Shown here: positions 24,670 to 35,282 of the stretch, one piece after another
Numbering within the stretch: the first letter of the stretch is position 1
Layout of the letters: each line of letters opens with the position of its first letter
Position numbers and translations under genes: made by a program
Notes under the pieces: model-generated
The model's input: only the letters and a program-made list of their open reading frames with translations
Databases searched by the model: none
What the model was told of the DNA's origin: nothing
Assembly (NCBI GenBank): GCA_030704615.1
Contig: CM060733.1
Coordinates: forward strand, 39,618,001-39,682,000
From: Takakia lepidozioides
Taxonomy: Eukaryota; Streptophyta; Takakiopsida; Takakiales; Takakiaceae
Length of the DNA stretch: 64,000 bases
Reading direction: 5' to 3'

Positions 24670-26470
24670 CATATCTCCGGATTACCATCAGGATGGCGGT
24701 CCACTTCGTTTGGCCTCTGTTCGGTCATCGCAAAATGGCCAATGTGTTGTTAGGGTTTATTCCAATGGGCGGACTGATTACAAACCTGCCTAACGAAGAC
24801 CTTAGTTTACATTTGGGATATGGTGTCGTTCAATTTTATAATTATTGATGTTGAGATAGACGCATTCGTCCGTCAGATCACCTCCTCAGTCAGGAACGGT
24901 AACCATGGACAAGATGATATCGAAAATCGCCGGAGCATATGCACATGAGGACGTGTAAAAACATTGCAGATTCCATATCCAGCCATGACCTATTATCGTG
25001 TAAGTTATCGTCGGTCTGTCAATTGTGTCTTTTGGGCTGTGTTAGCCTGAAACACTATTTTAACTAATTATGGACTTTTGTTTGGACCAGAAATAATATG
25101 AGAAATATGAATAAACAAAATTTATTATTAAAATAAAGTAATTTATATAATTATTTGGCTATTTTATGCACAATATAACCATGAACAATAATCCTCCAAA
25201 CAGTTTTTGGAGACAATATAAATATGTATTGTGGTTTTAGAAGAACATCCACTGCCAAGTTGACGTTCATGAAAAAAAATGGGAGAATGCAATAAATTAC
25301 ACCATGATGTGAGGTCAGATAAGGTAGACCTATAATGGCTCCTTTAAGAAATGGAGGCAATTTCAGCTATGCAGTGTCCTTATATACATTTTTCCCATGT
25401 AGGATAAGAAAATGAAATTTTTGAAAAAAACAAAAAACAAATCCAAAGTTATACACAATATTGGTGAATTTTCAAGCTGAAAACACATAATAATCCTTGA
25501 ATGGACCAATAAGGGGTACTATTTTGAACAGCAAGCGCATTGAATCAGGAGCGCATGGGGCCCAAAAGGTGTGCATCATCATTCACTTTACTGATTCCGC
25601 TGCACAGTAGTATGGACCATGTCATTTAGTTGAACTACTCATCAGTTAGATGAACTTGACTATTTACTGAGCTTTACGTATCTGACTACGCTGATCAAAG
25701 CGTCCTCGGTGACTACGAGATGTGTCCCTAAACTAATTGAAAACGAACAGTCATGATCTGCAAAACTAATCGCTAATGGAGAATAAACAAATCTTCAGCT
25801 TGTCCAAAATGAGAACCATTTGATCCCAAAACTGATCGGCTTCTCAACAATCACCGGCTCTGCGTACGCTTCTGTAAACCCACGGAGGTTCGATAAGGAC
25901 GAACCCTGATGTATCCAGACTCGTTTAAATCCTGGCCCACTTGCTACAGTTTCCTAACAGTATGCATTTGCCAAAACGATTTAATGCATACCCAAATATG
26001 ACCGTCACCCTCCTTGTTTTGAACCAGCAATAAATGTAAAACAGATCAGCCACTTTAATACCTCTGATCTTTACCGTGCATGTAGTTTCCAGAGACTAAT
26101 AATGAATTGCCATGTCATGAATGTAATTTGGATCGGCAGGTGTGCATGGACGTTTTTGAGTTCATATTTGAGCCATTTAACAAATAATTATAGGGGTCAC
26201 ATTTTGAATGGTAACCATTATAGGTTTGTCTACCTTATGTAAAACTTTTTGCACAAAATGGTTGCCATATCAGATGACATACAAAACCAAACATAGAACA
26301 ATCATGGCATGTGATGAAGAGGATGACATGAAAGAATGAGTCCGCATACATTGATGATAAACATTCATATTTTATTAGAGATTGCAACTTTGGCGTTGTA
26401 GTCAGACATAATGTAACGTCAACTATACATCTGTTGGACGTTATCCAGCGGCTCGAAGCCATACAACGAC
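24670..26470. other. Non-coding interval
   Basis: AT-rich with no supported gene. Two pieces in opposite orientation (25318-25338, AAGGTAGACCTATAATGG, and 26215-26239, CCATTATAGGTTTGTCTACC) could be the ends of an old 0.9-kb element; the match is short and imperfect. Confidence 0.4.
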
Positions 26471-26475
26471 TTACA

Positions 26476-27630
26476 CTAACCCATTAATATTACAGAGCCT
26501 CCTCCCAAACGGCTCGTAGTCAAGGCATGTGTTCGAAGACGCCTCCGGCTACCACAACCACTTGCAACGGTCTCCGCACTAGAGGAAACGGAAATACTTT
26601 CGGAGAACTTGAACCTAGTAGTAACATTATTATCCGAAATGTTACTTGGAACTCTACTTGTTGAATCTCTTGATGCCATTGAAGCCTACCGAGAAGCCTG
26701 CCATTTTTGCCAATCACGAAGCTCTTCTTCTTTTTTTCGAATTCACTCCTTGAATGTGACTGGGCAAAACAATTTTTCATATGACAAATGTCAGCTGAAA
26801 TGTGGAACATTTGTAGAAAAAATGATAAAATAAAAGTGCAAGTGGAAGACACTTTCAAGATCAAATTCTCCATAAACAACAAACAGTGAGATAAGTACAT
26901 ACCAAGGTAATCAGGTTCCTTTTGTTGTGGGATCCAAACACGAGGATCAACATATCTTCCATACCAAGCCCAATAGGCGTGGTCGCGACCAATAGGCTTA
27001 CGAGAACACTTGGCAGGGTTCTCGCTGATGTAATCTACGACTGTTGAGGCTGCAGCCATTTTCAATATACATGGCCACACAACTTTTGTCATATCATCAT
27101 GGTCAACCAAGCCCTTTGATGATGGCTTGTATGAAATAGGGAAGAATCTAGTATTTGGTGGGTTTCGGAGGCCCTTTGATGGCTCATCATCGATAAAGAG
27201 TATTTGTCCATGCGTTGCAAAGGGTGTACCAGGGTACTTGGCAAGAATAATGCGAATATCCTTAACAAGATATTTCATCCCAAGCATGATGTAACCAGTG
27301 GTGTCTTTGCAATCCTCAGCTGACCAGATGAAGCAAAACTTCTTTGCAATTTTCGTGGGAATTAAGCACTCGAGCATCCTACAAAGAACATCTCTTTCAC
27401 CACATGACCAAATCGTCACGTGAAAATACATGAACGCAAGGTCGAGAAACTCCAAGACTCCGGGCCGAGGAATCACAAAAGGTCTGTCGGGAACATGAAC
27501 TGTAACTTTCCTGAAACGAAATCTCTCCTTAAATAATTCACCGCCGGTTGGAGGTGGCCGGTAGCAGAGAAGTCCATTGACACTCAATATTAACAACATC
27601 CGTTTCTTCTTCCCCGATGTGGCAGATGAA
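26476..27630 (-). CDS. FCP1/NIF-type phosphatase-like protein, copy B, nucleophile replaced
   Basis: The main exon runs from about 27630 to 26903, where CCTTG|GTATGT is a good donor; a shorter C-terminal exon lies at about 26720-26476. After a KKKR run, the fold opens with MLLILSVNGLLCYRPPP, the position of the DxD-type motif of HAD-superfamily FCP1 phosphatases. Later come a VTIWSCGERD strand, a lysine-containing region, GQILFIDDEPSKGLRNPPNT (the conserved DD motif), and a C-terminal helix. Known family members are Ser/Thr phosphatases that use the first Asp as nucleophile. Here it is Ser (codon AGT), so catalysis is doubtful. The C-terminal exon has a TAG after WQASR. Likely transposon-associated or a degenerate paralogue; it lies on the same strand as copy A. 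Confidence 0.6.
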
Positions 27631-27919
27631 GGTTAATGGACGATGTCATCCTGCGCAATTTATGGAAATAAATTTAAGTGTTACCGCCGTCAGAAACAAC
27701 ACGATGTAGTGTTTCTTAGTTTCAGAGTGACCTCTACGTTTGCTGAGACATAAATGTTCCGATAATGGACTACTGTAAAGGACCAAGAGTAGACGATATA
27801 TCGAAGAGTTCGAGATCATGAAAAGATAAACGTCGGCTGTCAAGTGGAGGTTATTGGACGTTGTCGGGAGGCGCATTGAAGAAGTTCTGCGGCTCCATAC
27901 TCGCTTGTATAAAAATTAC

Positions 27920-28814
27920 GGAATTAGTTTGGGACCGCAAAACAAACTGCAAACGAAAGTGGAGAAATTGTTTTGAAATTTACCATTGAAGGTTTCGTAG
28001 AAGAACAGTGGATTCCCGCAGGCTTGGATTGACGAGGCGCCACAACATCCGATGGAGTTCTCATGTGTTTGGAGTCTGCTTTTTTTTCCTTGTCAGCCTT
28101 TTGTCCGTTGGAAAGATTTCTTGCAGAGGAAGGAAATGGCTCGGGGGTTCTTTTTCGCCTCTTTGGTGCAAAACGTTGTGCCAGCAGGGTCAGGTTGTGT
28201 CGATGTTGGAGATGTTTTGCCATTGAACGACGGGGGGAGTGGAGGGGCAACAACAGGTAAACACATAAAATTGTCCCTTGAGCACTCCACATCCTGGATG
28301 GAATGAAAACGCAACGAAGGAATAATTTACCTCGAAACTGCATTCCAATGCAGACGTTGTTTGACAAGAAGGTCATAATCTGCAGATTTTCTGACCTGAA
28401 ACGATCAGACCCCAAACTAAGTGAAACTAGGAGAATGAGCAATGAGCGAGAAATGAGTTTAAGTCACCTGACTTCTACGGATTTGGGCTGTCCAACCCTT
28501 GTGCTGGAGAGATATGCGAGGAAGAGACAGAATAAGGTGTAGCGGAGCTGTAGCCGAGTCCCCGACGGTTGCCATGTGGGTTGGATAGACCAGACCCTGC
28601 GTACTGAACGGGGAGGGTGAGAAATGTTGAGAAAGGTCGATAAAATTTCCGGGATATTCTGTTCTTCACCTGCACCTTGGACTTTACACCCAGGAGGACC
28701 CGAGAGGAAAAAAATGTTGTCTGCTTCCTGAGAGGAGAAGGGTCTGACCGAGGATCCACCCTCAATTTGACGACCATCGTGAACCCTCAGAAAGCCTTCA
28801 ATACTCCGACTCAC
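27920..28814 (-). other. Possible 5' exons of FCP1-like copy B
   Basis: Minus-strand frames here are rich in Lys, Arg, Ser and Pro (for example APKRRKRTPEPFPSS and KADKEKKADSKHMR), as in disordered linkers before FCP1-type domains. They lie just upstream of copy B on the same strand. Splice joins are not resolved, and a plus-strand frame overlaps part of it. Low certainty. Confidence 0.3.
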
Positions 28815-28950
28815 TGCGTCAAGAATTCAACTGAAAATGAGTGAAAATGAAAGTACCATATCTAACACGTGTGTGATTACAAGGCAATGGAAATCAGAAA
28901 CCATGAAGATATTCAATAGCTTGAGTGAGATGGGATTGATCAAAAATAAT

Positions 28951-29430
28951 TTATTTTGAAGCATCATATCTGAGACTCTTAAAACCGTTGTCCTCAATAA
29001 AATCCCAGAATGACATAAACTTGGGATCGTTTGAAACATTGGGAAAAAAACTCAACCCTATTTTTTTTTCCCTAAGATAGCTTGAAATAGTGGGATGTTT
29101 CATCATTCCAAGCAAATAGGTCTAAAGAACCTTGATAAGATAACAACCATCAGTCTCCACGATCTGGAAAGGTTTGAGAACAAGACATGAGTCGGGCGGG
29201 TTCAATACACACTTCATGGAGGTGTCGTCAATGAGCAGAGTGTTACTCTTGGTGTATTGTCCACCAAATCTCTGCCAGACCAGTGGCTTCAAAAACAAAT
29301 GAGGAGGGTCCAATCCTGATCTGAATTGAGGGTGAACCGAAGATGGATTATAACCTTGCGCAAAGTGAAGGGCGAAAAGATTTGAATAACCATAATAGTT
29401 ATGGTTATGGTATGGATACTTCATTCCCAA
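28951..29430 (-). pseudogene. FCP1/NIF-type phosphatase-like protein, copy A, with in-frame TAG
   Basis: The minus-strand frame reads through the C-terminal half of the fold: YTKSNTLLIDDTSMKCVLNP (the DD motif), then SCLVLKPF. A TAG at 29122-29124 interrupts it after CYLIKVL. The same frame continues TYLLGMMKHPTISSYLR and WDFIEDNGFKSLRYD to a TAA at 28951-28953, a natural C-terminal end for the family. The 5' part is missing; upstream sequence runs into a tandem array whose units share the NHNYYGYS-coding stretch. The stop would fit a CAG to TAG change. Confidence 0.6.
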
Positions 29431-30520
29431 TTGCAGGGGAAGGGTAAGGGTTTAGACGTAACAATGGTGTAGGGTTTTGCTTAGGGTTTTTGACGAGGGT
29501 TTAGGGTTTAGGGTTGAAGGCAGAAATGGTGAGCATACATGCCGGAAGACTCGCACTCGCTACAACTTAGTGTTGTTAGTAAGGTAGTAAGCAAAACAAA
29601 AATGAAAAACTTAATATTATGGAAGTGTAGTCATTGCATCAGACAAGTATTTAAATGAAAGACTCGTCCTTAGAACTTGGTATTAAGATACATAGAAAAC
29701 AAAGTTCGATAAAAAAAGGTAAGTGCGTGTCAATCCAAACCAAAGGCAAAACCTTGCGCAAGGTGAAAGGCGAAGAGATTTAAATAACCATAATAGTTAT
29801 AGTTATGGTATGGATATTTCATTCCCATTTGCGGGGAAGGGTAAGGGTTTAGACATAACAATGGCGTAGGGTTTTGCTTAGGGTTTTCGACGAGGGTTTA
29901 GGGTTTAGAGTTGAATGCAGAAATGGTGAGCGTACATACTGGATGACTCGCACTCGCTACAACTTAGTGTATGTTAGTAGGGTACAAAATGGAAATTTGG
30001 TTACATTGAAGAGATTTGGATAACCAAAGTGGTTATGGTTATGGTATGGATAGTTGATTCCCATTTGCAAATGGAAGGGCAAGGATTTTGGGATATTGGG
30101 TTAAGGGTAAATGTTTAGGGGTTTATAGTAAGGGTTTAGGGTAGGGGTTTAGGGTTTTTGTTTAAGTTACAAAATAGACAAACACTTATGGAAGACTCCA
30201 GTCGCTAGAACTTAGTGTTGTTAGTAGGACACTAGTAAGCAAAAAAAAAAATGAAGAACCTATTATAGACAAGTATTTAAATGAAAGACTCGTCCTTGGA
30301 ACCTGGTATTAAAATGTAACATAGAAAGCAAACTGTAACATGCCTAAATGCATGTCAATCCAAAACAAAGGAAAAAGCTAGCGCAAATGTGAAGGGAGGA
30401 GACATTTTCAATAACCATAATGGTTATGGTTATGGCTATGGTTATGGTATGAATAGTTCATGGGCCATTTGCAGAAAAGGGTAAGGGTTAGGGGTAATGC
30501 TAACATAAAAAACAAGGTAC
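29345..30520. repeat. Degenerate tandem array with telomere-like GGGTTTAGGG words
   Basis: Four units of decreasing similarity begin near 29350, 29750, 30000 and 30375. The best pair is about 398 bases apart. Each has the order AACCTTGCGCAA..GTGAA, ATAACCATAATAGTTATGG, then TTTAGGG-rich words (for example 29505-29515, 29896-29910, 30133-30152), then a GACTCGCACTCGCTAC-like word in the first two. The plant telomere repeat is TTTAGGG, so parts are telomere-like, but only two or three units occur in a row. Confidence 0.75.
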
Positions 30521-30524
30521 TATA

Positions 30525-31385
30525 TAAAAAAGGTATGTCAATCCTAAATCCTTAATTGCCAAAAACAAAATTACACCCTATGAGATTTGGAAAGAAAATG
30601 GCATTATATAACGACTTTTGGGAAGCGCCTGGATCTCATGGGAGAAAATGGATCTGAAGAAAACATGAGAGAGGATAAAAAGTCAGACCAGCAAATAAAA
30701 ATTAAAAGAAATGAAATTTGCTTAAAATTTGAACAACGGAAAATGACATGTGAAATTCCCTCTTAAACTAGGGCAAAAAATGAGAAGTATGAAAATGAAA
30801 TGAAATAAAAATTTGGTGCAGAAAAGTCGTAGAGCTTAGAGGGAAAATGGAGGAGAACCTCAGAGAAAAAACTTCACGACTAACAAATTGAAAAGTATGT
30901 CAACAACGATTGGGTAAGGCTCCACCTAATGGGAGACTTCAGTGGGAGAATTGGTTATGCGAAAAACAAGTTCAATGTTTCAGAGAAGGACTAGAAATGG
31001 GCTATTTTCTTTCGTTGTTAAAAACCTCTTTGACCGAATTTGAAGACTCCAGTGGTCGTGCCCGCCATTTTTGTTCTTGTGATCTATATGTTATATAGGC
31101 AAAACTCCCCCACACGGTTTTCTTTGTTGTCTAGAATGTACAGCAGGCCAGAATCCAGCACACCAGAAACAAAGGACGAGAACATCCAACATTCGAGGTT
31201 CAGTGCGACATAAAAAGTTAACAAAAAAGATCTCCCAATGCAAACAAGAAGAGCAATATAAAGAAGAAAAATTTTATTTCTTAAATCGAAGTACTAGAGT
31301 TGACCTCAACAATATGTCATTGGTCTGGAACTCGCTCGCACGACTCGCTTTCTAATTGACGATTAGCCTCCTCCAAATTAGCGCG
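30525..31385. other. Non-coding interval
   Basis: AT-rich spacer between the tandem array and the DUF7869-like pseudogene. No supported feature. Confidence 0.45.
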
Positions 31386-31390
31386 CGCCT

Positions 31391-34196
31391 TCACTGCTTC
31401 GACGGCATGAATTCTCTTAGTGCTACTCCTTGTCGTGGAGGCATTGTCCACACAACATTGTTCACGTGGATCCATTGAGGAGGATCTGACGAGTTATACT
31501 CCCAAAGTTTTGACCAACTGTCCCTGTACCTTTCCAAGTCTGTTGGGTTACCACCTTTTCTCGGTCTCCACCACTCCACCTTCACCTTCTTAAAATTAGG
31601 ATCATCCCTTTCGCAGATCACGTCAGATATCGCCACCCCCATCCAGACTGGGGACGTACTTGGGTCATGAGGGCGAACGAGCATAAAAAACCCTTTCTCA
31701 ATATCCTTGAACGGATTCAAGGATATTATTGGTCGCTCACACCTCGAGCCACAGTAAGGTTCTAGGATTTCATCCTCTTCTTCCACATCTGGCACTATAT
31801 GTGGATGGATTCCTTCTCTGAGATGATTCTTGGACCAATTTTTTTTTTGGCCAGAATCCCTCAAGTAGATGAATACGCTCGGGAGCTTCTGGAATTGGCT
31901 TATCCAGCTCGGCGAGAATGTTTCCTTGGTCGTATTGTTCCATTTGACCTCTGTAATGATCGTCAAGCATTATTCATTTCGTCCAAAAATCCCTGTATTT
32001 CTTTATTCCATTCTTGAATGACTGTTTTTCGGAGGAGTTGTCCCCGACTCCCCAGATAGGTCTCATTGGTACGGCGTCTGGGTCTCATTCAGGGAGCTTG
32101 GGAGTCCCGTCAGGATTGGACTTCCACATCTTCACACTATTGTTTGTTGGAGCCAGTCCGAATCAGTAGCGGACTTCTTGTACTTCATGACGGGCCAACC
32201 CTTCGTATCCTTAAAAAAACGGAAGACATGCATCTCCGAAATCCCGACCAACGCCTCTTTTCCATCTAGAATACAGCCCTATACCAAATTCTTGAAGTCG
32301 GGAACCTCCTGAATAATCTGTGGAATGAACTGCAGATCTTGCGAGGTCATAAATGACCTCATCAAATATGAAAGAATGTAGGTGCTTCGTTCTTTTAGCT
32401 TCTTCGAAAGGTAGCTAAAGAACATGTGGATGTCTTCATGGGTGTGTCCGACCATTAGAAACCCTAGCTGGATCTCTTCAAAAACATCTTTGGCGGTCAG
32501 GAGGGATAGAAAAGCAAGCATCCATCTGTTCTTATTGTCCTTCGCGGAGTTGTCCATTTGCAAATACAGTCTTCTCGGAAATGGACGAGCACCACGTTTG
32601 TCTTCCGGCCTACAGGATTTAAGAGCATCCAAACATCTCGATTTACCTCTTTAAAGTGATTCGAAAAACTGGTTTTGAAGTCGGTAATCGAAAATGTTCC
32701 TGGACTCGCGATAGGTTGGCTTCTCCAGCTGGTGCAGGCAACGTGCCAAAGAACCAATTGTAAGGTTTGAATTTCCCTTCCAGAACTCAAGAGAATACTG
32801 ACCGTAAGCTCCATCACCATATCCGTGCGTGACCATTCCCGTTAGTGAAACTGGAAGTTGACCCAATCCAGAAATCATCTTGTTTGGGTAATGGAGCCTT
32901 CGAATAGTTGTTTTCCTATGATCCATTTTGTCGTGAATAATACATATAAACTCCTCCGGAATCATAACATAATCCACATTGAATCAGAAAAAATTTCCAT
33001 GAATGAAATTGAAGAATGGAGATTTCATACCTCGTCTCGTATTCGCTTCCAGTTCATTTCAGGTGGTAAGACTCTCAAAGTATCCCTCCTTCTCTTCCCA
33101 ATGCATCGTGTCTTATGGGGCATGAGATCAGTATTTCCGTTGATAATGGATATAATGTTACCCTCTGCCTGAAGCGTCCGTGGGCGTGGCCTCTTCACTC
33201 CACGGTTCCCATGGAGACTTGACAACCAACCCTGTTTACTCAACTTTTTGTACTCCATGTATGTGGACTTGCCAATTCCATGATTTGTCCACCAAGCAGT
33301 CTCACAAATATCTACACCCTCAATCGTAACGTATGCCCTGCGAGAGGTCTCTTCCAGCATGTGAAGTCGTTTTGAAATATTTAGTCCATGTTCTCTCCTC
33401 TCATCGAAAGTGGATCCCCAAAACGAAGTACGGATAACCAAGGTTTTTCGCCAATCGAAGTATTGACAGCAGTGAAGTCTGCAGCAAGGTTTGCTGCTCA
33501 AGGACCGGACTTCCTCCAAAGTAAGATTCTTCATTCTTTTTTTGGAGTGTTCCAAATCTCGATCCATCTTCTTCATCATAAAATGTCGATACGCCGCTTT
33601 CTTTACACCTGTCTCGTGATCTTCATACAAGATACTGTCAGGAGATCTAATAAAATTCTTCAGATCATTTAAAAGTAGTTTCTCACTTTCCAAAAATCGT
33701 GTTTTTATTAAATGCCATTTTACAAGAGACATCAAAAATCCAATCCTCCCCTCGAACAGTGCACCCCCATCATCACCCAATAGTACACACTGCAAGTTTC
33801 TCCAGTTGTTTCTTCCAAGTCCTCCACTCGGATTCTCGGAACTCTTCGATGGTATGTGGTTTGATTCATCCTCGTCGACGTTAGATACTCATTATTCTCC
33901 GCATAAACTTCGCCAACATTCCACACCACCGGGGTCTCAATGGCCTCCTTCAAGGTGTTAGCATCCATATGTCCATAAGGAAGATGATATAATGAGTTTG
34001 CTTCATCACATGAGATGAGAACCACTGAAATGGCTGAGGAAGATAATTGGTGTCCATGACAGGTCCCAACCCCGGAGACATTAAGGCAGTCCCCAGATGC
34101 TACTGGAGATGAAGACCCGTGAAGAGTAAGAAACACTCTTTGACCTGTCTCTAAGCTCATGATCACCGGAACCTCCACTGCACACGTGAGGTTCAA
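31391..34196 (-). pseudogene. DUF7869-type (transposon-like) gene, decayed
   Basis: Minus-strand order from the 5' end: 34196-33732 (SLETGQRVFLTLHG, then PRIRVEDLEETTGE); a frameshift; 33795-33025 (CCRLHCCQYFDWRK, EGVDICETAWWTNHGIGKST, LHGNRGVKRPRPRT) ending at a GAG|GTATGA donor; 32985-32279 (CIIHDKMDHRKTT, GLGQLPVSLTGM, LYLQMDNSAKDNKNRW, FLMVGHTHEDIHMFF); then 32278-31391 (VWMGVAISDV, VKVEWWRPRKGG). The LYLQMDN and GHTHEDI motifs mark the family annotated as DUF7869, multicopy in many plant genomes and probably transposon-derived. Breaks: TAA after FFESL (about 32660), TAG after NLV (about 32279), one frameshift with TGA stops between about 32160 and 31970. It is unlikely to make a full protein. 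Confidence 0.7.
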
Positions 34197-34199
34197 GAC

Positions 34200-35282
34200 G
34201 GATGAATACTAGTGGATGAATAATTGTAATGACGGATGAATGTGAGCATTGACGCGACTGTCCAGTGGAGGTCCATGACTTGATCGATGACGGAATACGG
34301 AAATTGGAGAGATGGACAAATACAGCGAAATAAGAGTATTGGACTGTAATTTCTAAACGTGCAGATGAGAAATGAGTAGATTTTCCTGTAGACTATCGAA
34401 AACACACAGATCTTATAACATTTTCTACGGGAGAAAATAAAGTTCACACGAGAGATTATGGAAATTCAGAGAGGTACACCTGCGATGGCCACAGACGTAC
34501 AGGATGCTCAGAGAGGTGCACTATGGGCAATGAGGTGGGAGATGACCAGAGAGGTGCGGAAAACACAATCTGCAAGTGAGAGATATGGAGATAGAAGTTT
34601 GAACAGTGTGCACTTAGACCTTATATAGAGGTGGAAACCAGGTTGCCCGCTGGAACTCCTCCAATGGGATAGTGCGATACGTTATCTCGCGGATCGATTT
34701 CCGACGCCGTTGATATCCGATATGGCCACAATCGAACGATTATGGATGGTGCAGGAGTGCACTCTTTGAGCAATTTCGAAAATGAGTGTCATTTACTGGT
34801 AGAACCCTATGTAACAATTATGATGCCAGAACAATAACGGCCGATCAATGGTTATTGGATGATATTTGCATGGATGTTGGATGGAACACGCGCGACAGTT
34901 CGATTTCGAAAGGACGCGATGGTTCAGATTCTTTGCGACGGCACCATATAAGGGGTGTGCTCGTTCAACCCACCCTTTCGGCACTCCATTGTGTACATGG
35001 AAGCGCTGCGGAAGTGCTAAGAGAGACTAGCGCTAAGAAAGAAAGAGTTTTGAAGAAGGGAGAGCGTGAAGAGCAGAGAGCGTGTTGTGCAGGGTGCCGT
35101 GAGAGCAGAGAGAAGATAGCGTGCAGTTCAGTGCAGCGTGAGAGTGAAGTGGAGGAAAGCAAGCAGACAACAGATTCAAATGCAGACAGGAGACGGGAGG
35201 GAAGCAGAGCGTAAGGGAGAGCAGAGCGGAGCGGTGGAAGCTTAAGGGTCAGGCGTTTCAGGTCAGCAACAGGGGCACTGAA
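34200..35282. other. Spacer between divergent transcription units; purine-rich leader
   Basis: Lies between the minus-strand DUF7869-like gene and a plus-strand gene. 35030-35260 is strongly purine-rich (repeated GAGAGC and GAAG words) and could be a 5' leader of the plus-strand gene. A half copy of a palindromic motif is at 34256-34276. Confidence 0.4.

Noticed and set aside
34786-35214. A 142-codon plus-strand frame with an RESREKIACSS-like tail
   Set aside because: It coincides with purine-rich sequence that favours open frames in any phase; more likely a leader or promoter.
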